A DNA stretch of 35,579 nucleotides from JBFISM01 sp041608535 (GCA_041608535.1 JBFISM010000020.1:1-35579), one strand, 5' to 3'; counted from the first letter of the stretch, positions 7,370 to 15,868 are shown. A program made the numbers and translations. Notes: generated by a model not told the origin, from the letters alone.

Positions 7370-9639
7370 TGGAGCTCCTGCCGCCGCACTGCCCTCCCCG
7401 ATCCCGGTGCGAGTGGCGGGTTCCGCCGCCTCACTTCCCACCACAAGAGACCGACGAGAGAGATGGCCGTCAGCGCAAGCCCGATGTTCTCCGGCACACC
7501 GTTCTTGAACTCGATGACGACGCTCTCTTCAGTGGGCACCACGATCATGAGCGACGGTGCGGCTCGATACGGGCCCTCGGCTCCGGTCGCCGACCATGCC
7601 GGGAAGTAGGACACTTTGATGAGGTGGGGCACACCGACGGCATCGGTGCGGAACGAGATCCTGTGGTCGCTGATGTCTACCGCGGTCACCTGTGCACCGC
7701 GCGTATCGAAACGAGCGCCGCCATCGAAGGGACCTTCGAAGTCGGCGATCTGGGGCCAGTCTTCAGGCCCATCGACCACCATCCACTGGTCGAGACCCTC
7801 GATGTCGTCGTACCAATTGAGCGCAGCTTCGACAAACGGCTCGTCACCGACGTAGTTGAGCGGCTGGCGATCGGCGATCTCGACGAGCGGCGAGTCCGGC
7901 AGGTCGAACACGCTCCACGGTTCGACGTCGACGATCTTGGGGAGCCCGGCAGCTGCAGCCGCCTCCTTGGCCGCATCGGTCCAGGCCACGTAGTAGTCGA
8001 CACCGAACACTGCGAGGTGGGGAATGGCGCGCTCGAAATCGAGCGGACGGTAGGTGAGACCTCGCACTGGGTTCGACGGCTTCTCACTCACCTCCGATGC
8101 GTTGAGGAAGTGGAAAGGTGTCGACAGTGACGACTCGAAGAACAGTCCCTCCATCGACGCTTGTGTCTCGGTCCAGTACGGCACGAGCATGAGAGCCATC
8201 GGTGTTCCGTACCGCCCCAGGTCCGAGTTGGCTTCCCACATGACCCGTCCCTCCGGGAACGAAGCCAGCGTGCTCAGGAGATCGTCGTACTGGGCGTAGT
8301 TGTCTTTCCCTTCGTAGCCGGTGAAGTTCCAGCGCACCCATCCGGGAAGGTCGTGAACCCCCGCAATCGTGACGTTGAGGGCAAGCACGATGATCACCGA
8401 CCCGGCGAAGCTCAGGTTCCGTGTTCGGTCCGGCAGGTACCGCACCCCGGCCCGAACCATCAGGCCAACGGCCAGTCCCGCAAAGATGAACACCCCGAGA
8501 TACCAGTACGGCAGCAACCGGCCGTTGTAGACCTTGGTCAGCGTGACGCCTTCGAGTTGCAGGACCCAGTAGCCGATGGCCGGCAGCAGGGTCATGGCGA
8601 GCAGCACGGTGACGTCGTCCCGGCGCAGGAGCGTCCAGAACATGCCGACGATCCCGAGCGCCAGCACAGGGATGAACTCGTTGGGAAGCGGAGTGGCGAT
8701 GACCCCCGGGGAGAATGTGTCGCCGAGGAGGCCGCGCACCGGGGACCAGTTCATGTCTGCGGTCATCCCCTGGAAGACCCGGATCGCCAGCGGCAGCGCC
8801 CAGAAGGCCGACACGGCGAAGCCGAGCAGCCAGGACTGGACGACCGTGCGCGCCCCGCCACGGCGCGTGAACAGCACGAGAGACACCACCACGACCACCA
8901 TCGTGGTGACGATGTGGGTGAGTGCAGTTGCGGCGAGGACCAGCGCCGCCCGCGGCGTGAAGCCGCGGCCGCTGCGCGTGTCGCGCACGACGAGCCCGAG
9001 ATACACCAAGGAGAGCGCAAACGACCAGCCGAACGAGAACTCGCCGGCCAGGGTCGACTTGACGTTGCCGCCGAAGATGCTGAACGACTCCATGAACACG
9101 TAACCCGAGGCGACCGTCGTCGCCAACCCGGCCACCAGCCGGGCGAAGCCCAGGCTGCGAATGAAGAAGTACAGCGCCGTGGGGAGGGCGAGCAGACCGA
9201 GGATCGTCGTGATCTTGAAGGCCACTCCGTACGGCAGCAACAAATCGAGAAGGACCGTCGTCAAGGCGGGGAGCGGGAAGTAGAAGTAGAGAACCGGGAA
9301 GCCGGCGTACCAATCGTTGCTCCACCCGAGGATGCGTCCCGATGGCAGCAGCGTGTCGCGCAGATACTGCGGCAAGAGGACATGGGCCCCCATGTCGCCA
9401 CCCGTGGGCGTGTTGGCGACGAGCAACGCCGGGGTGCGGAACTGGATGTCGACGAACGGGAACGAGTTGATCGGCCGAGCCGACTCGATGATGCCCGACA
9501 TGATGACCAGGATCAGCAGCGTGGGCACTGCGATCGAGAAGAGCACCAGGAGCTTCGACGAGCGCAGCCGGGGGTCGGGACGCGCCGGACCAGCGGCTTC
9601 CGGGAGGTCGTCGCGCCTCGTCATAACGGTCGTGGCCAC
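7366..9639 (-). CDS. Large multi-pass membrane protein, PTPS-related/YfhO-like
   Basis: This 757-residue protein has a short cytosolic N-terminus, a first membrane helix near residues 30-50, an exported loop with GGDMGAHVLLPQYLRDTL and WYAGFPVLYFYFPLP, then about ten more helices. A large exported domain (~430-710) and a final helix (~725-742) precede a basic tail. The organisation matches the '6-pyruvoyl-tetrahydropterin synthase-related' membrane family and YfhO-like GT-C proteins, which are believed to transfer sugars from lipid carriers outside the cell. The name does not imply pterin chemistry. The GTG at 9639 is chosen because TAACCT lies 6 nt before it. It is coupled to gtrA, suggesting one glycan-modifying unit: carrier handling plus transfer. 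The acceptor is unknown. Confidence 0.8.
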   Translation of the reverse strand: MATTVMTRRDDLPEAAGPARPDPRLRSSKLLVLFSIAVPTLLILVIMSGIIESARPINSFPFVDIQFRTPALLVANTPTGGDMGAHVLLPQYLRDTLLPSGRILGWSNDWYAGFPVLYFYFPLPALTTVLLDLLLPYGVAFKITTILGLLALPTALYFFIRSLGFARLVAGLATTVASGYVFMESFSIFGGNVKSTLAGEFSFGWSFALSLVYLGLVVRDTRSGRGFTPRAALVLAATALTHIVTTMVVVVVSLVLFTRRGGARTVVQSWLLGFAVSAFWALPLAIRVFQGMTADMNWSPVRGLLGDTFSPGVIATPLPNEFIPVLALGIVGMFWTLLRRDDVTVLLAMTLLPAIGYWVLQLEGVTLTKVYNGRLLPYWYLGVFIFAGLAVGLMVRAGVRYLPDRTRNLSFAGSVIIVLALNVTIAGVHDLPGWVRWNFTGYEGKDNYAQYDDLLSTLASFPEGRVMWEANSDLGRYGTPMALMLVPYWTETQASMEGLFFESSLSTPFHFLNASEVSEKPSNPVRGLTYRPLDFERAIPHLAVFGVDYYVAWTDAAKEAAAAAGLPKIVDVEPWSVFDLPDSPLVEIADRQPLNYVGDEPFVEAALNWYDDIEGLDQWMVVDGPEDWPQIADFEGPFDGGARFDTRGAQVTAVDISDHRISFRTDAVGVPHLIKVSYFPAWSATGAEGPYRAAPSLMIVVPTEESVVIEFKNGVPENIGLALTAISLVGLLWWEVRRRNPPLAPGSGRAVRRQELQ

Positions 9640-9645
9640 GGCAAG

Positions 9646-9651
9646 AGGTTA
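9646..9651 (-). promoter_or_regulatory. -10 element of the PTPS-related/gtrA operon (leaderless)
   Basis: TAACCT on the minus strand sits exactly 6 nt before the GTG at 9639. No Shine-Dalgarno is visible. The spacing equals that at cofE, where the same hexamer occurs. Confidence 0.5.
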
Positions 9652-9658
9652 CCGACGC

Positions 9659-9675
9659 CGCGGCATTGTGCCGCG
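9659..9675 (-). terminator. Hairpin after the small Cys-protein gene
   Basis: A perfect 7 bp stem, CGCGGCA/TGCCGCG, with a TTG loop, lies 58 nt beyond the stop of the 94-residue gene and just upstream of the next leftward promoter. It has no T-tract, so it would be a U-less terminator. It could instead be an operator, since it overlaps the expected -35 region. Confidence 0.4.
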
Positions 9676-9732
9676 TGGCGGCGCTAGCGACGGGCTCACG
9701 AGTCGTCCCGTACCATCGGTGAATGACCGGAC

Positions 9733-10017
9733 CTAGTTGGCGAGCTCGGGCAGGTCGTCGAGCTTGCCGATGTACCGGGATCGCCGGCGTCCCTCCTCGG
9801 TCCAGTAGGCGTACCAGTAGGGCCCGTGGGGGCAACGGGTGCACGATTGTTTGCCGCACCGGACGTGCTGCTGGCGCAACGACACCTTCGTCTTCGAGCC
9901 GTTTCCCACCGGCACTCCCCTCCGCTCGAGGCGCGCCTGAGCAAGGATGAGCAGCCTGCGCAGCTCGTGCTCGTCCATCTCGCGGACGGCATCGAGCACG
10001 TCCCTGTCGATCGGCAT
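9733..10017 (-). CDS. Small CGK-HGPYWYAYW protein (DUF6788-like)
   Basis: This 94-residue protein has a helical N-terminal half (VREMDEHELRRLLILAQARLERR) and a compact C-terminal motif, RCGKQSCTRCPHGPYWYAYW, then GRRRSRYIGK. The three cysteines and histidine could bind zinc. Similar short proteins (RCGKxxCxC, HGPYWYxYW) are widespread and are often annotated as DUF6788 or hypothetical; I know no function. The basic, aromatic tail could suit nucleic-acid binding, which is conjecture. The ATG at 10017 is 3 nt beyond the DUF3499 stop, so the two small cysteine proteins form an operon. Confidence 0.75.
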   Translation of the reverse strand: MPIDRDVLDAVREMDEHELRRLLILAQARLERRGVPVGNGSKTKVSLRQQHVRCGKQSCTRCPHGPYWYAYWTEEGRRRSRYIGKLDDLPELAN

Positions 10018-10020
10018 GGC

Positions 10021-10287
10021 TCAGGCGACGCCGTCGATGGCGAGCTGCGGAATCACCGGTCGCAGCATGTCGGCGGTGAGGAACAGGGGCGGCTCGCTGT
10101 CGCATCGGTTGTCGTACAGCACCCACCCCACCGGCGGGGCCATACGGTCGGCGTGCATCTCACACAGCGCATACATGGCGTGGCGATCGAATCCGGGGCC
10201 GATGTCCCCGAGCCACACCTCCATCGACCCGTAGTTGAACGACATGGCGACCTGCGCCCCTTCGCCGCATTTCACACATGGAGTCAT
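10021..10287 (-). CDS. DUF3499 family protein
   Basis: The 88-residue product matches the actinobacterial DUF3499 family. It has an N-terminal CVKCG zinc-like pair, a central strand segment with SFNYGSMEVWLGDIGP, then YALCEMHADRMAPPVGWVL, whose Cys and His complete a probable metal site. In mycobacteria the homologue sits beside manB and whiB2; its function is unknown. The ATG at 10287 is supported by the best promoter of this class here: -35 TTGGTT, 17 nt spacer, -10 TACCTT, then 8 nt to ATG. The longer upstream frame is non-coding. Confidence 0.85.
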   Translation of the reverse strand: MTPCVKCGEGAQVAMSFNYGSMEVWLGDIGPGFDRHAMYALCEMHADRMAPPVGWVLYDNRCDSEPPLFLTADMLRPVIPQLAIDGVA

Positions 10288-10295
10288 GGACGGGA

Positions 10296-10324
10296 AAGGT
10301 AGGACGATTCGCGTTCCGAACCAA
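10296..10324 (-). promoter_or_regulatory. Promoter of the DUF3499 operon (leaderless)
   Basis: On the minus strand, TTGGTT (10319-10324), a 17 nt spacer and TACCTT (10296-10301) are followed by 8 nt and the ATG at 10287. This is the clearest -35/-10 pair in the left half of the window. It implies a leaderless transcript. Confidence 0.6.
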
Positions 10325-10373
10325 GGATCGTTCGGGGACCGCACGCACCGAGTCGGGGCGGAGCCCGTCCGCC

Positions 10374-10739
10374 TCAGTCGATGCGTCCGTGACGGCGCAG
10401 CCAGCGCTGCGAGGGCACCCCGACCGTTTGGGCGACAGCCGATCCGTCCGGGCCGACCTTCACCACCAGCGGCACCGCTGCGACACCGAGCGCCTCGATC
10501 GTCTTGCCCTCCAGCTCCCACGTGACCTCGCGTACCGGCAGATCCGTGGCTTTCAGCCGGGCGAGGGCGGTCTTGCAGTTGACGCACTCAGTCGACGTGA
10601 ACACGACAAAACCCTCCGGGAACTCGTAGCCGTCGAGCGTGACCGTGGCGTGCACGGGCCGCTGCCAGCGTCGCGTCCCCAGGGCCGCAGCAACGACCAT
10701 CACGGTCAGCGCAGCGATGACGAGAAGTTGCGTACCCAC
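10374..10739 (-). CDS. Membrane-anchored thioredoxin-like protein
   Basis: The 121-residue product has an N-terminal membrane anchor (residues ~4-20) and a thioredoxin/glutaredoxin-type domain. It carries FTSTECVNCKTALARL with a C52-x2-C55 active site and the cis-proline region GVAAVPLVV (P90). The domain could face either side; the RRWQR after the helix suggests the domain stays cytosolic by the positive-inside rule, though this is weak. The GTG start at 10739 is 6 nt after the DUF5719 stop, making it the third gene of an operon with DUF5719 and the large glycosyltransferase. A role in keeping a partner protein reduced is inferred. DUF5719 as encoded here has very few cysteines. Confidence 0.78.
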   Translation of the reverse strand: MGTQLLVIAALTVMVVAAALGTRRWQRPVHATVTLDGYEFPEGFVVFTSTECVNCKTALARLKATDLPVREVTWELEGKTIEALGVAAVPLVVKVGPDGSAVAQTVGVPSQRWLRRHGRID

Positions 10740-10745
10740 CGCGGC

Positions 10746-12134
10746 TCAGCCGCCGACGGGGGACCCGGCCACGAAGGCGACCCCTCCCCCGAACTCGATA
10801 CTCCACCCGGCTGCGATGGGCGAGTCTGCATCGACGAGATATCCGGCTACGCCGATCGAGCGCAGCTCGATCGGATGCACCGTCCCGGGGGCGACCTCGA
10901 AGGTCTCCGCATCGATCGCCGCCCCGCCGAGTGGCTGCACCGTGACCGACGCAACCTCCGTTCCGGAGTTCAGCAACCAGATGGTCGTCGGGGCCTCGTC
11001 GATACCGCCGATGCCGGGCAGCAGCCACCGCCGTACGGGCTCCGTGATCCCAACGGTCCCGGCGATCCGACCTGCGTCGATCTGCTCGACGTCGCTCGTG
11101 TCCTCCTCGGCGGTGGTCGTCGCCACGTCCTCGGCAACGACCACGGCCGCCACCGGAGCGGTCGCTCGCACCACGATGCCAAAAGGTCCGTCGGCGAGAT
11201 CGCTCAGCGGAATGCGCACCGGCTGGCCTGCCGGGACACTCTCGGTTCGGGCGGCGACGAGCGCGGAATCGAACGTGTGCACGTCGATGTCCACGCTGAG
11301 CGGAGCGTCACCAGGATTGGATATGACAACGAAGCCAGGAAGGTCCTCGATCGTCGCCACCGGGAAGCTCCACGATGTGGCGAGCCCGGTGCCGGGCCAG
11401 CTCGCCTCGTCGACGTCGGTCGACACTGTCAGCGACGGGATGACCAGACCCTCGTCGGAGCTGACGGTCAAGGCGATGTCGTCCAGCAGCGATACGAGCT
11501 GATTGAGATTGATGTCCGTCCACGAACGACCGGGAACGTCGATCGCACTGAGCCCCAGCAAGCCCACATCGCCGAATTCGCTCGTGCCCCCGACCGTCAC
11601 CTTGGCGGGCTCGGGAAACGGATTGAAGAGACGCAGATTCGACGTTCGCTGTGTCCGGGTGGTCGCCCCGGGAAGGTGCCACAGTTTGGGTACCGAGTCC
11701 GTACACCGGTCGCCGGTCAACGCGGTAGTGCCCTCTTCGATGCCCTCCGTCGCCATCACGGCTGCCACCGCCGCCGGCCCATTGTCGAGTTCGATGAAAC
11801 CCGGTGCGTCGCCGCGGCGCACGATGGAAGCGATCTCGATGGACCGGGCCCCAGGACCCGGCATGGCGAACTGAGAGCCGTCCACCTCTTCGTTCGGGAT
11901 CGGGCTGGGCAGCGAGATCTGCACCTCGACACCGTCAACCGAGGCCACCGACAACCAGGTGTCACGGATCGCACCCGCCGACATCATCGGGCAGTACCAC
12001 ACCGACGATCGCGTTGCGCGGCCTTCGAGCGGCGAGCCCGTGAACGTCGGGCCCTCCGGCGCTGGTGGTCGCGGGAGCCCGAAGGCGACGATCCCGAGCA
12101 AAACGGCGAACGCGAGCAGTGCGGCACGTCTCAC
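10746..12134 (-). CDS. DUF5719 family exported protein
   Basis: This 462-residue protein starts with a signal-anchor (RRAALLAFAVLLGIVAFGL, ~2-20) and continues as an extracytoplasmic chain of beta-rich repeats. These resemble tandem immunoglobulin-like modules, with WYCPMMSAG near the N-terminus, TSNLRLFNPFPEPAKVTV in the middle and TTIWLLNSGTEVASVTV late. This matches DUF5719, encoded beside a GT2 membrane glycosyltransferase in many actinobacteria. The function is unknown; an accessory in cell-surface glycan synthesis is a reasonable guess. The GTG at 12134 overlaps the glycosyltransferase stop by 4 nt (GTGA), showing translational coupling. Confidence 0.82.
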   Translation of the reverse strand: MRRAALLAFAVLLGIVAFGLPRPPAPEGPTFTGSPLEGRATRSSVWYCPMMSAGAIRDTWLSVASVDGVEVQISLPSPIPNEEVDGSQFAMPGPGARSIEIASIVRRGDAPGFIELDNGPAAVAAVMATEGIEEGTTALTGDRCTDSVPKLWHLPGATTRTQRTSNLRLFNPFPEPAKVTVGGTSEFGDVGLLGLSAIDVPGRSWTDINLNQLVSLLDDIALTVSSDEGLVIPSLTVSTDVDEASWPGTGLATSWSFPVATIEDLPGFVVISNPGDAPLSVDIDVHTFDSALVAARTESVPAGQPVRIPLSDLADGPFGIVVRATAPVAAVVVAEDVATTTAEEDTSDVEQIDAGRIAGTVGITEPVRRWLLPGIGGIDEAPTTIWLLNSGTEVASVTVQPLGGAAIDAETFEVAPGTVHPIELRSIGVAGYLVDADSPIAAGWSIEFGGGVAFVAGSPVGG

Positions 12135-14881
12135 CGGCGGCGCCTCCCGATCCAAGAGACGATCACGAGCGCAGCGAACAATCCGGCGGCGCCGAGGGCT
12201 TCGTTGCGCCGGGACTCGATCGGCTCGAACTCGATGATCGGTGCCGCCTCGACCCGGCTGCCCCACGCCTGCTGCTGCCAGCCCGTCCCCCAGCGGCTGT
12301 TGGCGCTCTCGGCTACGAACACCGACCCACTCCCGCCTCCGACATACCTGATTCCGTCATGTGCCCAGACGTCACCCCGGTCGGACACGGCGCGGAAGGG
12401 GAACTCCGCCTCCGAGACGAACGTGATGGTGCGGAGACCCTGGAGGGGAACGAGATCGAGCTGTCCGGCGAAGACGGCGTCGAGCGGAGACTCGCCGAGG
12501 AAGATGACCCACCGAATGCCGTACGTGGCCAACTGCTCCCCCGCGCGCGAGATCTCACCGTCGATGAGGTCATCCAGGTCGGCCGCGAGCGCCAGGTCGG
12601 CCGGACCCTCTTCGGGAAGCCGGGCCTCCCACAGGCGCGGCTCTGGCGCCGATATCACCCGGAACGAGGTGCCACGCAGCATGCGGCTCTCGCCGGGAAG
12701 CGCTTCGGCCGGACCCACCAACAGGATGCGGGATTCGGCGGCGTCCTCGAAGGCAACGCCCGTGAAGCTCACCGCCTGCTCGAGCGTGTCGCCGGGCAGT
12801 CCGCCGCGTCCCGGCAACACGACGACCACGACGGTCACCGTCATCGCTGCCGCCCCGAGGACGCCGAGACCCGCCACGGCTCGACGCCATCCGCTGACGA
12901 GCTCGATCTGGGTGATCGTCTCGTAGGCAGCGCCGACCACCATGGCCGAGCCGAGCGCGACGAGCGCGAGCCCGGCGTGATGGACGTCTCGCCCCAAGCC
13001 CCAGTCGAACGAACGAGCTGCGACTGCTCCCAGGCCGGTTACGACGCCGCCGAGCCCTGCGATCTGCGCAAGTCGGCTCGGGGCGGCCACCACCGTGGCC
13101 ACGAGCGCAGCGGTGAAGGCGACAACCAGGATCCATCCGGGTTCCCAGAACGCGGTGCCCTCACCGAGGAACTGATCGAGGTCGACTGCGCCGAGCCAAG
13201 GGAAGAGCAGTGGCACCGCCAACCCGGCGCCCAGCGCTCCCACGGCAACCGATCTCCACCCGCTCAGCTGGCGTGGTGCGATCAGCGCATGAACCACCAG
13301 TACGACCAGCGGAGCAACCAGGAGCGGCGGCGCCAACAAGCCGAGAAGCCCGCTCACCCATCCGGCCGCGGCCACCTTGCCGATCCGCCCCATCCATCGC
13401 ACCGGGAACCGGGACAGCGGTATACGAACGGCCCACGGCAGCACACCCACTGCCAGCAGCGTCTCGACACCGGTCCCGGCGCCGATCGCCTGCGCCGCCG
13501 GCCCGGCCATGAGCGTCAAGCCGGCGAGGAGACCGGGTGCCGCATCGATGTTCCACGTGCGCAACAACCGGGTCGTTCCCCAGACCCCACTGAGGAAGGC
13601 GGCGGCAAAGAGCCCGCCGGCGGCGAGATTCGGGTTGTCGAACAGCACACGTTGCACGACACCGGCGACTGCGAAGAACGGGTGCAGTGGCTCCACCGAA
13701 CCCATGCCGGCGGGATTCCAGCCGCCGGCATAGGAACCAAGCATGTCGGCAGCCGATTCGGGAAGCGGCAGTGAGAAACCGACCGAGGGCAGCCCATCCC
13801 AGAGACGCCGTGTGGCCGCAAGCACGAAGACGAGGCCCACGGCCCCGACCACGATCGCCGGCTGCCTGAGCTCCCGGCCCAGCTCGATCAGGCTGAGCTG
13901 ATCCTCCCCGGGTAGCCGGTCCCGCAGCCGCTCCCCGGTCAGTTCACCGACGGCGCGCAGGGTCGCACTACCCCGTGCCTGATAGCGGAACAGCTCGGCA
14001 TCGCCGGCGGCGCGATGACGCCGCGCCTCCCACCGGCCCGTGATGGTCGAGGGGAGGTGCGCGAGGTTCCACGCCCACGCCCGCAACCAGTCGACGAGCG
14101 TGAGTCTCCCCAAAAACAAGTTGGCAATGCCCGAGAACAGCCCGACGACGAAGCGCAGCGGAACCGCCCACAGCAGGGTCACCAAGCTGTAGACCTTCAG
14201 CATGGCCCGGATGGCACCGGCGTCTTCTCGCCACCCACTCCGATCGGTGGCAGAAACGGCGACCTCGGACGAGGGGACGATGACGACCCGCCCGCCCCGG
14301 ACCCGGGCCCGCTGGCACAGATCTATGGCGGCGGCGCCGGGCGGCAGTAACGGATCGAGCCCACCGAGGCCGCGAGCCAGATCGCGGCGGATCAGCATGG
14401 ATGCGCTGTCCACGGCGGCGACGTCACGCACCACGTCGTACTGGCCGGCGTCGATCTCGCCTTCATCGAGACCGGTGTAGGGAGTATCGAATACGTCGGT
14501 GGCCACCCCCACGCTCAGCAGGCGGCTGCGGTCGGCCAGCGACAAGAGCTTCGATCCTGCGATCCCGGCGTGCACCCGCTCGCCTTCATCGACCAGGGCT
14601 GCAAGCGCATCTGGCCGGGGGATCGCCCCGGAGTCGATGAACCAGATGTAGCTGATCGTCGGATCGAGCGTTGCGATGAGCGACGAACGATTCGATACCC
14701 AATCCAAACCGAGATCGTCCGCCGCCTTTCGTCCCAGCCGATCGCCTCCAACGACCACGACGGAAGCCGCTGCGTACACTTGCCGCCCGATCGCTTCCAC
14801 GGTGCGTGCGACAGCAGTCGCATCGGTCACGACGACCGCGACTACGACCGTGGTCGGGGGAGCTTCCGCCGGAGCAGACAT
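12131..14881 (-). CDS. Large membrane GT2-type glycosyltransferase
   Basis: The 916-residue protein has an N-terminal GT2-like domain (residues 1 to ~230), about a dozen membrane helices (~245-720), an extracytoplasmic domain and a C-terminal helix followed by RRRR. The GT2 part is degenerate: the usual nucleotide DxD region reads FIDSGAIPRPDAL, although the later part (LDPLLPPGAAAIDLCQRARVRGG) is conserved. Such proteins sit beside DUF5719 and CofD in actinobacteria and may extend or export a surface polysaccharide; the substrate is unknown. The start MSAPAEAP at 14881 is preferred to the longer frame, which is antisense to cofD. A possible promoter (TTGTGT, 17 nt, CAAAAT) overlaps the cofD start. 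Confidence 0.82.
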   Translation of the reverse strand: MSAPAEAPPTTVVVAVVVTDATAVARTVEAIGRQVYAAASVVVVGGDRLGRKAADDLGLDWVSNRSSLIATLDPTISYIWFIDSGAIPRPDALAALVDEGERVHAGIAGSKLLSLADRSRLLSVGVATDVFDTPYTGLDEGEIDAGQYDVVRDVAAVDSASMLIRRDLARGLGGLDPLLPPGAAAIDLCQRARVRGGRVVIVPSSEVAVSATDRSGWREDAGAIRAMLKVYSLVTLLWAVPLRFVVGLFSGIANLFLGRLTLVDWLRAWAWNLAHLPSTITGRWEARRHRAAGDAELFRYQARGSATLRAVGELTGERLRDRLPGEDQLSLIELGRELRQPAIVVGAVGLVFVLAATRRLWDGLPSVGFSLPLPESAADMLGSYAGGWNPAGMGSVEPLHPFFAVAGVVQRVLFDNPNLAAGGLFAAAFLSGVWGTTRLLRTWNIDAAPGLLAGLTLMAGPAAQAIGAGTGVETLLAVGVLPWAVRIPLSRFPVRWMGRIGKVAAAGWVSGLLGLLAPPLLVAPLVVLVVHALIAPRQLSGWRSVAVGALGAGLAVPLLFPWLGAVDLDQFLGEGTAFWEPGWILVVAFTAALVATVVAAPSRLAQIAGLGGVVTGLGAVAARSFDWGLGRDVHHAGLALVALGSAMVVGAAYETITQIELVSGWRRAVAGLGVLGAAAMTVTVVVVVLPGRGGLPGDTLEQAVSFTGVAFEDAAESRILLVGPAEALPGESRMLRGTSFRVISAPEPRLWEARLPEEGPADLALAADLDDLIDGEISRAGEQLATYGIRWVIFLGESPLDAVFAGQLDLVPLQGLRTITFVSEAEFPFRAVSDRGDVWAHDGIRYVGGGSGSVFVAESANSRWGTGWQQQAWGSRVEAAPIIEFEPIESRRNEALGAAGLFAALVIVSWIGRRRR

Positions 14882-14890
14882 GGAGCCGTC

Positions 14891-14919
14891 ATTTTGGAGC
14901 GATTCGCGAGCAAACACAA
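14891..14919 (-). promoter_or_regulatory. Possible promoter of the GT/DUF5719/Trx operon
   Basis: Minus-strand TTGTGT (14914-14919), 17 nt, then CAAAAT (14891-14896), 9 nt before the ATG at 14881. The -10 deviates from TANNNT. It overlaps the proposed cofD start codon, so transcription of the two genes could interfere. Confidence 0.35.
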
Positions 14920-15868
14920 TCTTTCCGTCGTTCTGCTCGGCGGCGGCGTCGGGGGCGCCCGTCTCGCTCGGGCGCTGCTCCAAGTTCTCGACCCGGCGGC
15001 TATGACCGTTGTCGTGAACGTCGGGGACGACGACGACATCTATGGAGTGCGGGTGTGTCCCGACCTCGACACGGTGACATACACACTTGCCGGCATCGAG
15101 GGGCCGGACGGGTGGGGTATCACCGGAGACACGTTCCTCACGATGGACCACCTCACGACGCTCGGAGTCGACACTACGTTCCGCCTCGGTGACTGCGACC
15201 TGGCGACGTGTTTGTACCGGACGATGCGGCTCGGCGAGGGGCTGCCACTGTCGACGGTGACTGCGGAGCTCGGGTCCCGACATGCGGTCACCGCGAGGAT
15301 CCTGCCCGTCACCGACGACCCCGTTCACACCCGGTTGCAGACCGATGAAGGCGAGTGGCTCGACTTTCAGGAGTATTTCGTGCGGCGGCGCCATACCGAC
15401 GTGGTGCGGCGAGTGGAGTACGACGGAGCCGAGGCCGCCAAGCCCGCCCCAGGCGTGGCAGAGGCGATCGAGAGCAGCGACCTCGTCCTGATCGCCCCTT
15501 CGAATCCGGTGGTGTCGATCGGCCCGATACTGGCGATACCGGGCATACAGCGCCTCGTCGAGGATCGCCCTCGGGTCTCAGCCGTGAGCCCGCTGTTTGG
15601 TGGGGCCACGGTCAAGGGACCTGCGGCCGACCTGCTGCGATCGACCGGGCTGGGCGAGGGCAACCGTGCCGTGGCCACGGCATACCGCGGACTGATCACC
15701 CACCTCGTGGTGGACAGCGCCGATGCGGCAGACGTCGAACTGCTGAGCGACTTCGACATCGCCGTTTCCGCACTGCCCACGTTGCTCACCGATGAGGCCA
15801 CAGCCGGATCCGCCGCAGCTGCGATCCTGAATGCGGCCGAGCGCAGCGCTCCGCGTCGCACGGCGTAA
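14894..15868 (+). CDS. cofD: 2-phospho-L-lactate transferase (F420 biosynthesis)
   Basis: CofD (FbiA in mycobacteria) joins a phospho-C3 moiety to the deazaflavin Fo, giving F420-0 or its dehydro form. The family motifs are clear: VVLLGGGVGGARLARALLQ at the N-terminus, VNVGDDDDIYGVRVCPDLDT, TGDTFLTMDHL, RLGDCDLATCLYRT and APSNPVVSIGPILAIP. About 324 residues are encoded if the TTG at 14894 is the start. No ATG or GTG lies in frame near the conserved N-terminus; the next upstream frame is antisense to the glycosyltransferase. Only 12 nt separate this start from the divergent ATG at 14881. The gene is followed at 9 nt by cofE. Fo synthase and the guanylyltransferase gene (cofC/fbiD) are not in the window. 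Confidence 0.93.
   Translation: MERFASKHNLSVVLLGGGVGGARLARALLQVLDPAAMTVVVNVGDDDDIYGVRVCPDLDTVTYTLAGIEGPDGWGITGDTFLTMDHLTTLGVDTTFRLGDCDLATCLYRTMRLGEGLPLSTVTAELGSRHAVTARILPVTDDPVHTRLQTDEGEWLDFQEYFVRRRHTDVVRRVEYDGAEAAKPAPGVAEAIESSDLVLIAPSNPVVSIGPILAIPGIQRLVEDRPRVSAVSPLFGGATVKGPAADLLRSTGLGEGNRAVATAYRGLITHLVVDSADAADVELLSDFDIAVSALPTLLTDEATAGSAAAAILNAAERSAPRRTA

Noticed and set aside
8161..9687. Long plus-strand frame of 508 codons opposite the membrane protein
   Set aside because: It is highly charged (His/Glu/Arg/Asp) with no hydrophobic core, typical of the complement of a membrane-protein gene in GC-rich DNA. The minus strand encodes a well-formed multi-pass protein.
9711..9950. A plus-strand frame of 75 codons at 9723 with TACCAT exactly 6 nt before its ATG, antisense to the small Cys-protein gene
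   Set aside because: The predicted protein is Arg/Ser-rich with no recognisable fold and looks like a shadow of the minus-strand gene. One chance match to the leaderless pattern is expected in a window this size. A transcription start at 9723 would reopen it.
9733..10017. Evidence of a mobile element from the DUF6788-like protein
   Set aside because: Similar proteins can occur near transposases, but no transposase, terminal repeats or target duplication is visible around this gene.
10278..13774. Very long plus-strand frames (882 and 569 codons) opposite DUF5719 and the glycosyltransferase
   Set aside because: Compositionally biased toward Arg, Gly and Asp and without motifs. The minus-strand products have a signal anchor, membrane helices and coupled starts.
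14882..15394. N-terminal extension of the large glycosyltransferase to 15394
   Set aside because: The extension is antisense to the conserved cofD motifs and lacks any GT2 features. The GT fold begins right after MSAPAEAP at 14881.
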